Counted from the first letter of the stretch, positions 15,197 through 24,070 are shown. The stretch is DNA of 24,194 bases from Oscillospiraceae bacterium (GCA_015068545.1 SVKH01000006.1:1-24194), one strand, 5' to 3'. Made by a program: numbers and translations. The notes: generated by a model not told the origin, from the letters alone.

Positions 15197-15514
15197 ATGT
15201 TAACAATGGGATGGCTGTTTTCAATAGTTGGTACAATTACTACAATTATAGGAGCAATTGCCTATAATGACTCCAGTTCGCAAGGATATGGATTATACCA
15301 ATATTATGATAGGTCGGCTGTCGATAGTTCAATAACAATAATTGTTATTGGAATAGTATTACTTATATTGGGTGTTATATGTTTATTGTGTCATTATATA
15401 AAACAAAGTAGAAAACCAAAATTAATAAATACGATAATGTGTCTGAAATGTAATAATATTGTTTCAAACAAAAATGATTTCTGCCCGAATTGCGGAAATA
15501 AACTTAAAAACTAA
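15197..15514 (+). CDS. Small membrane protein with C-terminal zinc ribbon (second)
   Basis: A 105-residue protein starting at ATG 15197-15199 after AAGGAG (15181-15186). A helix at about 4-20 and another at about 50-75 (SITIIVIGIVLLILGVICLLC) flank a short outward loop rich in Ser, Gly and Tyr. The end, CLKCNNIVSNKNDFCPNCGNK, is a zinc ribbon of the same class as the gene before it. The two therefore look like a functional pair, not a duplication, since the membrane parts differ. Function unknown. Confidence 0.72.
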   Translation: MLTMGWLFSIVGTITTIIGAIAYNDSSSQGYGLYQYYDRSAVDSSITIIVIGIVLLILGVICLLCHYIKQSRKPKLINTIMCLKCNNIVSNKNDFCPNCGNKLKN

Positions 15515-15534
15515 TACCCGTAGTGACAAAATAT

Positions 15535-15567
15535 AAAAGGTCGCAGTGAAATTCACTGCGACCTTTT
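15535..15567 (+). terminator. Terminator of the zinc-ribbon pair
   Basis: A 16-bp perfect stem (15535-15550 with 15552-15567) is followed by TTTTA on the plus strand. Because its 5' flank is A-rich it can also act on the minus strand. Confidence 0.75.
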
Positions 15568-15623
15568 ACTGTCCTTAAGGGTACACCCCATATGACAAGT
15601 CTTTTTGTGCGTATTTTTCACAA

Positions 15624-15654
15624 AAAAATCGGTCAGTTTAACTGACCGATTTTT
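15624..15654 (-). terminator. Terminator of gap
   Basis: A 15-bp perfect stem (15624-15638 with 15640-15654) lies 10 bases after the gap stop codon. On the minus strand it ends in a seven-T run. Confidence 0.85.
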
Positions 15655-15664
15655 GTAATTATAA

Positions 15665-16696
15665 TTAGTTAAGTTCAGCAAAGTACTTAATTGTTCTAAC
15701 CATTTGGCTTGTGTATGAGTTTTCGTTGTCATACCAAGAAACAACTTGTACTTCGTATATATCGTCGCTAACCTTAGAAACCATTGTCTGAGTAGCATCG
15801 AACAATGAGCCATATCTCATACCGATAACGTCAGAAGAAACGATTTGATCTTCATTGTAGCCGTAGCTTTCTGAAGCAGCAGCCTTCATAGCAGCGTTGA
15901 TACCATCAACAGTAACGTCTGTACCCTTAACAACAGCTGTAAGGATTGTTGTTGAACCTGTTGGAACCGGAACTCTCTGTGCAGAACCGATAAGCTTGCC
16001 GTTAAGCTCTGGGATAACAAGACCGATAGCCTTAGCAGCACCTGTTGAGTTAGGAACGATGTTAGCAGCACCTGCTCTTGCTCTTCTTAGGTCGCCCTTT
16101 CTGTGAGGACCGTCAAGAATCATCTGGTCACCTGTGTAAGCGTGGATTGTAGACATGATACCAGCTTGGATTGGTGCATAATCGTTAAGAGCCTTAGCCA
16201 TAGGAGCCAAGCAGTTTGTTGTACAAGAAGCAGCAGAGATGATTGTATCATCAGCTGTAAGAATGCCTTCGTTTACGCCGAAAACAACTGTCTTAAGATC
16301 GTTACCTGCAGGAGCAGAAATAACTACCTTCTTAGCACCGGCATCAATGTGAGCCTGTGACTTATCCTTTGAGCAGTAGAAACCTGTACATTCCAAAACA
16401 ACGTCTACGCCGATTTCGCCCCAAGGAAGATCCTTAGCATCCTTCTCAGCATAGATTGTGATCTTTTTGCCGTCAACTGTGATAGCGCCTTCGCCAGCTT
16501 CTACTGTGTGAAGACCTTCGCCGATTGTACCGCAGTAGCCACCTTGAGCTGTGTCATACTTCAAAAGGTTAGCAAGCATTTTTGGATCTGTCAAATCGTT
16601 GATAGCAACAATCTCATATCCCTCTGCACCGAACATTTGACGGAACGCCAAACGGCCGATACGTCCAAAACCGTTAATTGCAACTTTAACTGCCAT
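15665..16696 (-). CDS. gap: Glyceraldehyde-3-phosphate dehydrogenase
   Basis: Glycolytic enzyme oxidising and phosphorylating glyceraldehyde 3-phosphate with NAD+. The 343 residues include the dinucleotide loop INGFGRIGR (7-15), the acidic Asp34 in NDLTDP that favours NAD+, the catalytic SCTTNC with Cys158, and His185 in STIHAYTGDQ. The C-terminal WYDNENSYTSQMVR is normal. GGAGG precedes the ATG. It is a single-gene unit with its own promoter and terminator. The strongly biased codon choice (for example GTA, GGT and AAC preferences) fits high expression. Confidence 0.98.
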   Translation of the reverse strand: MAVKVAINGFGRIGRLAFRQMFGAEGYEIVAINDLTDPKMLANLLKYDTAQGGYCGTIGEGLHTVEAGEGAITVDGKKITIYAEKDAKDLPWGEIGVDVVLECTGFYCSKDKSQAHIDAGAKKVVISAPAGNDLKTVVFGVNEGILTADDTIISAASCTTNCLAPMAKALNDYAPIQAGIMSTIHAYTGDQMILDGPHRKGDLRRARAGAANIVPNSTGAAKAIGLVIPELNGKLIGSAQRVPVPTGSTTILTAVVKGTDVTVDGINAAMKAAASESYGYNEDQIVSSDVIGMRYGSLFDATQTMVSKVSDDIYEVQVVSWYDNENSYTSQMVRTIKYFAELN

Positions 16697-16763
16697 GTTA
16701 AAATTCCTCCATTTATTATAAATTTAATTTAAACAAAAAATACCATTTTTGTCTATTGTATCT

Positions 16764-16792
16764 ATTTTACACCAAATTTTAAAAATATACAA
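16764..16792 (-). promoter_or_regulatory. Promoter of gap
   Basis: On the minus strand TTGTAT (16787-16792), 17 bases, TAAAAT (16764-16769), giving a leader of about 60 bases. Confidence 0.6.
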
Positions 16793-16863
16793 GTCCCTTA
16801 CGTTAAATTTTTGACATTTTTTTAACTTTTTGCAGAATTTGCATAAAATTTAAACCAAAACTA

Positions 16864-16891
16864 TTCACAAATTATAGATTTATGATATAAT
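16864..16891 (+). promoter_or_regulatory. Promoter of the vanZ-cls-SLH operon
   Basis: An extended -10, TGATATAAT (TATAAT at 16886-16891), has a weak -35 TTCACA (16864-16869) at 16 bases. It is back to back with the gap promoter. Confidence 0.6.
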
Positions 16892-16925
16892 ATTCTTAAT
16901 TTACTGTATAATAAGGAAGAAACTA

Positions 16926-17360
16926 ATGAACAAGAAAGTTGTTTTCAGAATACTGACTGTATTGGCAACGGCATTTATATTCAGCAACTCATTAAAAACA
17001 GCAGAGAGTTCTGCTCAATCCAGCGGAAACTTGGTAAAAATATTTGATTGGTTTTTGGGACTGTTTGCATATCATCCCGATATAAACACTCTTCAGAACA
17101 TTGTGAGAAAAACCGCCCACTTTTTAGAATTTTCCCTGCAGGGATTCCTACTTTGTGGCAGCTTTTCAGGTAAATTTAAGGAAAAAACAGTCTATGTATT
17201 GTTCTTCGGGCTTTTAACCGCCTGCGTTGACGAATACCTGCAGCTATTTTTCGAGGGCAGAGGAAGCCAGATACAAGATGTATTTATAGATTTTGCAGGA
17301 ACAGCATGGGGATTGGTATTTTGTGGTGCAATTGATTATCTTTGGAGGAAAAAAACATGA
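16926..17360 (+). CDS. VanZ-like membrane protein
   Basis: A 144-residue membrane protein with about four helices. The VanZ-family marks are FIFSNSL (18-23), RKTAHFLEF (61-69) and DEYLQLFFEGRGSQIQDVFIDFAG (102-125), including Asp102, Glu103, Gln106, Arg112, Asp118 and Asp122. VanZ of enterococci gives low-level teicoplanin resistance, but most homologues have unknown envelope roles, so resistance should not be assumed. AAGGAAG precedes the ATG. Its TGA overlaps the ATG of the cardiolipin synthase gene (ATGA), so the two are translationally coupled. Confidence 0.88.
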   Translation: MNKKVVFRILTVLATAFIFSNSLKTAESSAQSSGNLVKIFDWFLGLFAYHPDINTLQNIVRKTAHFLEFSLQGFLLCGSFSGKFKEKTVYVLFFGLLTACVDEYLQLFFEGRGSQIQDVFIDFAGTAWGLVFCGAIDYLWRKKT

Positions 17361-18772
17361 TCGATTGGACGTTGGTTATAGAAACAATATATGTACTGAA
17401 CTTTATCACCATCATCATTCTCATCTGCTTTAGAAAAAACAATCCCACTACCACCATGGCATGGGTAATGGCGTTCATCCTTTTGCCGGTAGTAGGCGGT
17501 ATTTTGTACGTTGTGTTCGGCGTTGGCGTACATTCGTACTCTATGCGAAAATATCGGCAAAAACTTGAGATGCGCGAAGAATACATCCTTTCCACTCAGA
17601 AAGAGCTTTTAAAAGAGTACGAAAATGCCGCATACTCCGACATGATAAACTATTTCCTGAACTGTGCTTCGGTGTACACTCAGAATAATTCGGTAGAGAT
17701 TTTTACCAAGGCTACCGCAAAGTACGAAAGCCTGCTTAAAGACATAGAAAGCGCCACCGAGAGCATAAATGTTCTGTACTTTATCATAAGAAACGATACC
17801 ATCGGTAACCGCATAGTAGATGCTCTATTAAAAAAAGCCAAAGAGGGCGTAAAAGTGAAGCTTATGTACGATGGCCTTGGCTCACTTTTGACACCAAAAC
17901 GCATATTCGACAAATTGAGAGCAGAACCAAACTGTGAAGTTGCGGAGTTTTTTCCGGTAAGAGTATTTTCCGCTTCCAAAATCAACCACAGAAACCACCG
18001 CAAAATCGTGGTTATCGACAACGAAATAGCCTACGTGGGCGGCATGAACATAGGCGACGAATACATGGGCAAAAATAAGCGAAAGAACTTGCCATGGCGT
18101 GACACCCACCTTAAAATCATAGGTGAAGCAGTGGAATATATCAACGGATATTTTGCATTAGACTGGCAGTTTTCCACCGGAAAAGAAGTGGAAGTAAAGC
18201 CATATTCCGGCAAGGTTCAAGATGAGCAGGTGGGTATGCAGGTGGTGGCGTCCGGACCTGACACAAAGCACGAGGAAATAAAAAATGGAATGCTCAAAAT
18301 GATATATAACGCCAAAAAGTATATCTATATCCAGACACCGTACTTTGTTCCGGATCAGGCGTTTTTAACGGCTCTTTGCATAGCGGCACAATCCGGAATT
18401 GACGTCCGTGTAATGATTCCCGGAGTACCGGACAAGAAGTACGTGTACCACACAACTATGTCCTATATGGACGAGCTTTTGGAGCATGGAATAAAAGTTT
18501 TTCTCTACCCTGGGTTTATCCATTCCAAGACTATAACCGTGGACGATAAAATACTCACAGTAGGTACTACAAATATTGACATACGAAGCTTTAAACTTCT
18601 ATTTGAGATAAATTCCTTCATGTACAGCGAAAAAACTGCAACTCTGCACAGAGAAATTTTTGAAGACGACGAGGAGATTTGCAGCATGCTGACTATGGAG
18701 GAGTATAAAAAACGAGGAATAATAAGAATTATAAAGGAAGGTTTTTTCAGGTTATTTTCCCCTATTATGTAG
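17357..18772 (+). CDS. cls: Cardiolipin synthase (phospholipase D family)
   Basis: Joins two phosphatidylglycerol molecules into cardiolipin and glycerol at the membrane. The 471 residues hold two N-terminal helices (about 4-25 and 33-55) and two HKD catalytic motifs: HRKIVVID with His214, Lys216 and Asp221, and HSKTITVD with His389, Lys391 and Asp396. Both are followed by the usual GGMNIGDEY and GTTNIDIRSF. I take the ATG at 17357, which has GGAGG at 17344-17348; a TTG five codons earlier lies before that site. It is the middle gene of the operon. The next gene starts 17 bases downstream. Confidence 0.95.
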   Translation: MIDWTLVIETIYVLNFITIIILICFRKNNPTTTMAWVMAFILLPVVGGILYVVFGVGVHSYSMRKYRQKLEMREEYILSTQKELLKEYENAAYSDMINYFLNCASVYTQNNSVEIFTKATAKYESLLKDIESATESINVLYFIIRNDTIGNRIVDALLKKAKEGVKVKLMYDGLGSLLTPKRIFDKLRAEPNCEVAEFFPVRVFSASKINHRNHRKIVVIDNEIAYVGGMNIGDEYMGKNKRKNLPWRDTHLKIIGEAVEYINGYFALDWQFSTGKEVEVKPYSGKVQDEQVGMQVVASGPDTKHEEIKNGMLKMIYNAKKYIYIQTPYFVPDQAFLTALCIAAQSGIDVRVMIPGVPDKKYVYHTTMSYMDELLEHGIKVFLYPGFIHSKTITVDDKILTVGTTNIDIRSFKLLFEINSFMYSEKTATLHREIFEDDEEICSMLTMEEYKKRGIIRIIKEGFFRLFSPIM

Positions 18773-18789
18773 AAAAGGAGGTGTCATTT

Positions 18790-21700
18790 ATGAAAAAGGC
18801 AATTTTGATTTTGCTGATGCTGTCGATGAGCCTTTGTGCCTATGCAGAAAGCTCTATTTACGAAAGCTATGTACGGGATGCTTTTGAAAATAACATAATA
18901 GCAGGCAACGAAAACGGCGATTTTGAAAGCGAGAAACTAGCCAGCAGAGCAGAATTTATCATGATGACAACCAAGTTTTTCGACCTTTCTCCAGGGAAGG
19001 CACAATTTAGTGATGTAAATGAAACCGACTGGTTTTACGACAGCATGACACTTGCCGGAGCCAACGGAATAATCTCCGGTTACGGTGACGGTACCGCAAG
19101 ACCATACGGACTTATCACCTGTCAGGAAGCAGTGTCAATCCTCGGCAGATACTACAAAATGACCGAGGACGGGCCTCCTGTTCCCGGACTAATGGAATAC
19201 GCCAGAAAGCACTACTCCTACGCAGTAAAAAACAAGCTATTTGTGGATATGTCGCAAAAATACACCGACCCTGAACATTATATGACAAAAGGAGAGCTTT
19301 TGGCTCTTTTATACAAATATCACAACGAAAACAAGACAAAAATCCGATTTATAAGCGGATATCCAAAGCTAGCCGACAAAGGATTATTCAATAGCATCTC
19401 AATTTCTGTAATGACCAACCGCCCTTGCAATGTGTATTATAGCATAAGCACTTCAAGCGGGAAAAGTTTTGTAGCAAATGAGCCTTTGTGCCGTATCCCC
19501 TTTGCCAATACCGAAGTTGTGAAAGATATTAAGCTCAACATGAATGAAAAATATGACATCACCTTGCGCGCTGTTGCAGATTCCGGCGAAGCAGGAAAGG
19601 TCTCTGTTCTAAAAAGTATTTCACCGTTTTCCTTCACCAAAGGAGATGGCTCAAAGGAAAACCCTTACATAGTATACACCGAAGGCCAGCTTGATCAAAT
19701 GCGCCATAGACCCAGCAAGGCATACAAGCTGGAAAACGACATTAAAGTGACCGGCAAATGGGATGCCATTGACGGATTTTCGGGAACATTAGACGGTGAC
19801 GGGCACAAAATCTCCGGAATAGTAATCAGCGGAGAAGGAGAAAATAAAGGGCTTTTTTCTTCCATAGAAAGCGGAATTGTAAAAAATCTTACTGTTAGTG
19901 CGGATATAAGCGGAAAACGAAACATTGGTATAATTGCAGGACATATAAAGAACTCGACCATAGAAAACTGCGTAGTGGAAGGCTTTGTTTCTGCAAAAAC
20001 CAACTGCACCGGCGGTATATGCGGAGTTAACGAAGGAACCATCAAAAACTGCGTGGCTGTACTATACTCCACTGCATCCTCCAGTTTTGCAGGGGGCATC
20101 TGCGGTCAGAACTTTGGCGAAATATATGGCTGCCTTGTTGCCACCGAGATCGTAGCGGCAGATATGTATGCCGGAGGTATATCAGGCACAAATCAGGGCG
20201 GTAAAATAAAAAATTGCGTATTTGCAGGCAAAAGCGTCTACGATACTATGACACACAGCAGCGGTAGAATAACTACAAACAGACACGATGCAATTACAAC
20301 CAACAACTACTGTTATTCCGATGCTGCAACAAACTCTGAAAGTCAAGCTTCGGACAAGAATTCAAAAGACGGAATGAATGCAGAGTTTTCGGAACTTGTT
20401 ACCATGGAATTTTATACAAAAAACCTTGGGTGGAATGCCGAAGACTGGAGCTTTACGCAAAGCGGCTTCCGTTTTCCGTGTCCATCAAAGACCAGTGCAC
20501 CAAATCCTGAAGCCGGAAAAATGATGTGTTTTCCAATAGAAATCAGGAATGCAACCGACCTAAAAGGCATAGACAAAAACCCAAAGGCTCACTACATCAT
20601 AGGCTGTGACATATACCTTAGTGGCTCCTGGAAGAGCCTTTGTAAAACGGAAGGCTTCAGTGGCAGTCTTGACGGAAATGGCAAAACTATACACAATCTG
20701 ATTTTAAATGATCAGGACGGACTGTTTTCAAACATATCCGGTGGCTTAGTCCGCAATTTGATCATAAAAGATGCCGAATCCAAGCCGGTATCTAACGGAG
20801 CCATTCTTTCCGGATGTAACTACGGCTATATTGAACATTGTACCGTTAGCGGTAACATAAAGACAAAAAAAGCAGGTTCTATCGGTATTATCACCCTTGA
20901 AAACTACGGAGAAATATCAGATTGTACTGCAGAGGGAATCTTAACCACAGACAACGACAATGCTACCGTTGGCGGTATCTGTGCATATAACAGCGGCATT
21001 ATAAAGAACAGCCTATTCTCCGGCACTATAAACGCAAATGGTCAGAACATTGCCGCAGGCGGAATTTCCGGTTGCGATGACGGAGGCTATCTTTTTGAAA
21101 ATCATGCTGATATAAAGGTATTTTCCAAAAATGAAGGCGCCTACATAGGCGGCATATGCGGAACTGCAATAGGCTCTCAGCTATACAAAAACAGTACATG
21201 GTGCAAACTCAATGCAGAATGCAAAGATTATATGTATGCAGGCGGAGTGTGCGGAAGCCTTCAAAATGCTCTTATTTATAATTGCTATTCCACCGGTGAA
21301 CTATATGCTAAAAGCTATGAGGGCTACATAGGCGGATTGGCAGGCTGTATTTCCGAATCAAACATTCAAAGCTCATACTCTACGGAAAATATATTCTCTT
21401 CAGGCTCAGAAAGCGTGTATACCGGCGGCATATGTGGATATTCGGAAGAAAGCTTTGTGATGCAAAATGTAGCGCTAAACCCAATTATCAACGGTACGCA
21501 AAAAACCGGTGCAGTATATGGCGGACACTCCCTAAGTGAGCTTGGCGACAATTACAGCATAGATAAAATGTTGATAAATTCCGAAAAAATAAAATCAAAA
21601 GATGAAAATTGCATCATAAAAAGCGGCCAAGTTATGCAGGACATAAGCTTCTTCTTTAAACCTCTGTCCCAAGGCGGTCTTCTGGGTTGGGCAAACACCC

Positions 21701-21804
21701 AAAATAGTGATGATGTATGGACAGCAGCCAACACAAAGTATCCATACCCTGTACTAACAGGAGTAAAAAGACAAGACACTGTAAAAGCCCCTGCATATAG
21801 ATAG
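18790..21804 (+). CDS. Secreted SLH-domain protein with GLUG-type repeats
   Basis: A 1004-residue surface protein with a signal peptide (MKKAILILLMLSMSLCAYA, cut before ES). Three S-layer-homology units (about 22-66, 70-124, 136-170) should anchor it to the wall. A beta-sandwich-like linker follows, then two long halves built from GLUG repeats (about 315-500 and 600-920; for example GGICGVNEGTIKNC and GGICGQNFGEIYGC). The halves begin alike (GFSGTLDGDGHKI and GFSGSLDGNGKTI). GLUG repeats occur in adhesins and peptidase-linked surface proteins. The start is ATG 18790 after AAGGAGG (18775-18781); an in-frame GTG at 18781 overlaps the site. The number of Cys is high for a secreted protein. It is the last gene of the vanZ-cls operon. 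Function is probably adhesion or envelope structure (inference). Confidence 0.88.
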   Translation: MKKAILILLMLSMSLCAYAESSIYESYVRDAFENNIIAGNENGDFESEKLASRAEFIMMTTKFFDLSPGKAQFSDVNETDWFYDSMTLAGANGIISGYGDGTARPYGLITCQEAVSILGRYYKMTEDGPPVPGLMEYARKHYSYAVKNKLFVDMSQKYTDPEHYMTKGELLALLYKYHNENKTKIRFISGYPKLADKGLFNSISISVMTNRPCNVYYSISTSSGKSFVANEPLCRIPFANTEVVKDIKLNMNEKYDITLRAVADSGEAGKVSVLKSISPFSFTKGDGSKENPYIVYTEGQLDQMRHRPSKAYKLENDIKVTGKWDAIDGFSGTLDGDGHKISGIVISGEGENKGLFSSIESGIVKNLTVSADISGKRNIGIIAGHIKNSTIENCVVEGFVSAKTNCTGGICGVNEGTIKNCVAVLYSTASSSFAGGICGQNFGEIYGCLVATEIVAADMYAGGISGTNQGGKIKNCVFAGKSVYDTMTHSSGRITTNRHDAITTNNYCYSDAATNSESQASDKNSKDGMNAEFSELVTMEFYTKNLGWNAEDWSFTQSGFRFPCPSKTSAPNPEAGKMMCFPIEIRNATDLKGIDKNPKAHYIIGCDIYLSGSWKSLCKTEGFSGSLDGNGKTIHNLILNDQDGLFSNISGGLVRNLIIKDAESKPVSNGAILSGCNYGYIEHCTVSGNIKTKKAGSIGIITLENYGEISDCTAEGILTTDNDNATVGGICAYNSGIIKNSLFSGTINANGQNIAAGGISGCDDGGYLFENHADIKVFSKNEGAYIGGICGTAIGSQLYKNSTWCKLNAECKDYMYAGGVCGSLQNALIYNCYSTGELYAKSYEGYIGGLAGCISESNIQSSYSTENIFSSGSESVYTGGICGYSEESFVMQNVALNPIINGTQKTGAVYGGHSLSELGDNYSIDKMLINSEKIKSKDENCIIKSGQVMQDISFFFKPLSQGGLLGWANTQNSDDVWTAANTKYPYPVLTGVKRQDTVKAPAYR

Positions 21805-21806
21805 AA

Positions 21807-21845
21807 ATAACAAAAAAGTCCTAGAATAAGGACTTTTTTTGTTAT
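21807..21845. terminator. Bidirectional terminator between the SLH gene and the carboxypeptidase gene
   Basis: A long stem (21807-21822 with 21829-21845) with A-runs on the left arm and T-runs on the right. It serves the plus-strand operon and the convergent minus-strand gene. Confidence 0.85.
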
Positions 21846-21924
21846 TCTTTGTTACGTTACAAATCGAAAAGATCTAGCTGTTATTGTTCCAATAATAATC
21901 CACTCTCTGATTATATCTCTCATT

Positions 21925-23118
21925 TTATTTGAATTCATTTTCTAAAATATATTTTACATAATACTCTTCGTACGTTATGCCTTCTTGATGTATAATCCAT
22001 GCCACATCATTTCCCACATAGCGGTAATGCCATGGCTCGTAGGCATATCCGGTAATCCACTCCTTGCCCTTTGGATATCTCATGATAAATCCATATTCAT
22101 GGGCGTGTTGCTGCAGCCACGCAAATTCAGGTGTGTTTTCGAATGTGCCTTTTGTGGAATTTATATCCACCGCCAAGCCTGTCTGATGCTCGGAATGGCC
22201 TGCTCTTGCCGAATAGCTATCGGCATAAGCTTTCCCCGATGCTTTTACCTTATTATTGTACAGGCTTCTCTGATAATCCTCTGTTCTATATGCGGATACA
22301 ACCTTCATCGAAAGTCCTGCACCTTTAGCAGCATTATACATCTGTACATATTTTTCGTAAGCCACTCCGGCAAGCAAGTATTCTTTTCCGTCATTTGAAG
22401 TAAGCTGTTTGTCCATATGAACCAAGTTATATTGGGTAAAACCTGCCGGCAACTGATTATATTTGTTAACCAGTACCAAAAGCTCGTAAGGGTTTTGGAT
22501 TGTAGTCACATTTTCGTAAAAAGGTATGTCCAGTCCCAAATTTACTCTAAACAGTACCTCCTGCATATTGTATGCCGGCATATTAACATGATAATTTATA
22601 TATCTTTTAAATTTTTCCGGATAAAAATTGCTATACCCCGACACATCCAGTACATCCTTAATCTGCATGTGATAATCGCTGCTGAAAAGATATTTTTGAA
22701 TATTAAGCTGCAAGTTATCATAGGAAATTCCATCAGGGCACAAAGCAGCCGATATCATATCTATTGGTATGTAAGTTTCGTTATTTGCCAAAAGGGACGA
22801 GGTCTGGAATACTTTTCGTTCTCCATTTACAGTAATGGCAGTATCACCTACAATGTGACGTATTTCATCTCCGTCACGGGATAAGGCAAGTATCTGGCGG
22901 TCACTGTTTCGGTAAAACACATGTGCACCCATTTTTTCAAAAATTCTTCTAAGCGGAACATGATGTACGTCGTTTAAAACAACCGATGTATCTCCTGTCA
23001 CCTCACCATTAAATAAAATGGCATAACCGATTTGTGTATCAGAATACTGATAATTTGCACTAACGCAGGTAGAAAACATAACCAGCGATGTAAAAATTAT
23101 CACCAACAATTTTTTCAT
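21925..23118 (-). CDS. Secreted D,D-carboxypeptidase (VanY type) with copper-amine-oxidase-N domain
   Basis: A 397-residue exported protein. The signal peptide is MKKLLVIIFTSLVMFSTCVSA. A copper-amine-oxidase N-terminal-like domain spans about 30-140 (VPLRRIFEKMGAHV, AITVNGE, YIPIDMISAAL); such domains are common on clostridial wall proteins and do not imply copper. After a linker, the VanY domain (about 255-375) carries SAYRTEDYQRSLY and GHSEHQTGLAVDI with His311 and Asp318. EPWHYRYVG gives the catalytic Glu361 and zinc ligand His364. It should trim terminal D-Ala from peptidoglycan peptides outside the cell. I start at ATG 23116-23118 after GGAGG. An in-frame start 13 codons earlier has no ribosome site. 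Vancomycin resistance is not implied without other van genes. Confidence 0.93.
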   Translation of the reverse strand: MKKLLVIIFTSLVMFSTCVSANYQYSDTQIGYAILFNGEVTGDTSVVLNDVHHVPLRRIFEKMGAHVFYRNSDRQILALSRDGDEIRHIVGDTAITVNGERKVFQTSSLLANNETYIPIDMISAALCPDGISYDNLQLNIQKYLFSSDYHMQIKDVLDVSGYSNFYPEKFKRYINYHVNMPAYNMQEVLFRVNLGLDIPFYENVTTIQNPYELLVLVNKYNQLPAGFTQYNLVHMDKQLTSNDGKEYLLAGVAYEKYVQMYNAAKGAGLSMKVVSAYRTEDYQRSLYNNKVKASGKAYADSYSARAGHSEHQTGLAVDINSTKGTFENTPEFAWLQQHAHEYGFIMRYPKGKEWITGYAYEPWHYRYVGNDVAWIIHQEGITYEEYYVKYILENEFK

Positions 23119-23159
23119 ATAAGTACCTCCATTGCTTTTGATGACAAATTCTACCAAGT

Positions 23160-23189
23160 ATTATACACCCACAGCACTACATTATACAA
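23160..23189 (-). promoter_or_regulatory. Promoter of the carboxypeptidase gene
   Basis: On the minus strand TTGTAT (23184-23189), 18 bases, TATAAT (23160-23165). A second TATAAT lies at 23181-23186. Confidence 0.5.
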
Positions 23190-23555
23190 GAGTTTTTGAC
23201 AATTTAATAGAAAAAATGATGCAGCAATAGAGTTGCAGCTTGTTTCGAAGACAATTTATAAAATGGTGCTAGCAACAGTGAACAGCTTAAAAGTGGCTTT
23301 ACAAATGAACAGATAAGTCAAGCGAGACCTTTTTACGAAAATAAAAGAGCAGCAAAATAAGCACACTGGTTTTTTTCATAAAAAATCAGAGCAAGCAATA
23401 TATAGCTTACTCTGAAGTGGAATAGTCGAATGGTTTAGATGCACATATAAAATAAGCTTTGCGTAAGCAAAGCCACCTTAACCTCTTCCTTATTCACTAT
23501 TACTTATTACTTCAAAATCCTCGTTCGTATTTAGGGAAAAGTGAAGAGGTAATAA
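23190..23555. other. Gene-free spacer with hairpins
   Basis: No gene is seen. Inverted repeats: 23386-23396 with 23405-23415 (one mismatch), followed on the minus strand by TTTTTT and so a possible back-up terminator for the rRNA-tRNA operon; 23456-23473 (GCTTTGC-gtaa-GCAAAGC); and long-range pairs 23500-23513 with 23546-23559 and 23520-23528 with 23575-23583. Confidence 0.45.
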
Positions 23556-23588
23556 GTAAAAATCCCCGTTCTTGCGAACGAGGGTTTT
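23556..23588 (-). terminator. Terminator of the rRNA-tRNA operon
   Basis: On the minus strand CCTCGTTC-gcaa-GAACGGGG (one wobble) is followed by ATTTTT, directly after the CCA end of tRNA(CAT). Confidence 0.8.
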
Positions 23589-23665
23589 TGGTGGGCCATC
23601 AAGGACTCGAACCTTGGACCGTCCGGTTATGAGCCGGATGCTCTAACCAACTGAGCTAATGGCCC
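23589..23665 (-). tRNA. tRNA with CAT anticodon, probably tRNA-Ile2
   Basis: Starting at 23665 on the minus strand, acceptor GGGCCAT pairs ATGGCCC, followed by A and encoded CCA. The anticodon stem TCCGG/CCGGA encloses CTCATAA. The body with GGCTCATAACC resembles the Bacillus isoleucine tRNA read by lysidine more than its elongator Met tRNA (loop TTCATAC). Elongator Met cannot be excluded; the lysidine identity depends on TilS recognition. Confidence 0.85.
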
Positions 23666-23672
23666 ATATCTA

Positions 23673-23702
23673 TCAAAAGCCTTTCTTTCGAAAGGCTTTT
23701 GA
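23673..23702 (-). other. Hairpin between tRNA-Glu and tRNA(CAT)
   Basis: A perfect 13-bp stem (23673-23685 with 23690-23702) has a four-base loop and a short CTTTTGA end on the minus strand. It may be an RNA processing signal or a partial terminator within the operon. Confidence 0.55.
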
Positions 23703-23709
23703 CAAATAG

Positions 23710-23785
23710 TGGTGACCCGTACGAGATTCGAACTCGTGTTACCGCCGTGAAAGGGCGGTGTCTTAGACCACTTGACCAACGGGCC
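23710..23785 (-). tRNA. tRNA-Glu (anticodon TTC)
   Basis: From 23785 on the minus strand, acceptor GGCCCGT pairs ACGGGTC (one G-T pair), followed by A and encoded CCA. The loop CTTTCAC gives anticodon TTC. It lies 57 bases after the 5S gene, with hairpins 23793-23815 and 23825-23841 in the gap. Confidence 0.95.
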
Positions 23786-23842
23786 ATATTCAGGCAATCC
23801 GCATAACAGATTGCCATCTTTATGCTGAACTTTAAGTTCAGT

Positions 23843-23958
<116 letters not shown>

Positions 23959-24070
23959 TTTTGGGGTTGTACCCTCAAAACTAAATAATGTATCCATCTT
24001 CAGATTCTAGTCTCTCTCTTATTCCATATATATTCTATCTCTTGAACTTAACCGTATATATCATATACTT

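Noticed and set aside
15575..15600. Stretch AAGGGTACACCCCATATGAC that resembles an insertion-sequence end
   Set aside because: No second copy, inverted partner or target duplication in the window; it lies in a short gap between two terminators.
16926..23118. Glycopeptide resistance cluster, because VanZ-like and VanY-like genes are both present
   Set aside because: They are in separate, convergent units, and no vanH/A/X or vanRS genes are present. Both families have common housekeeping members.
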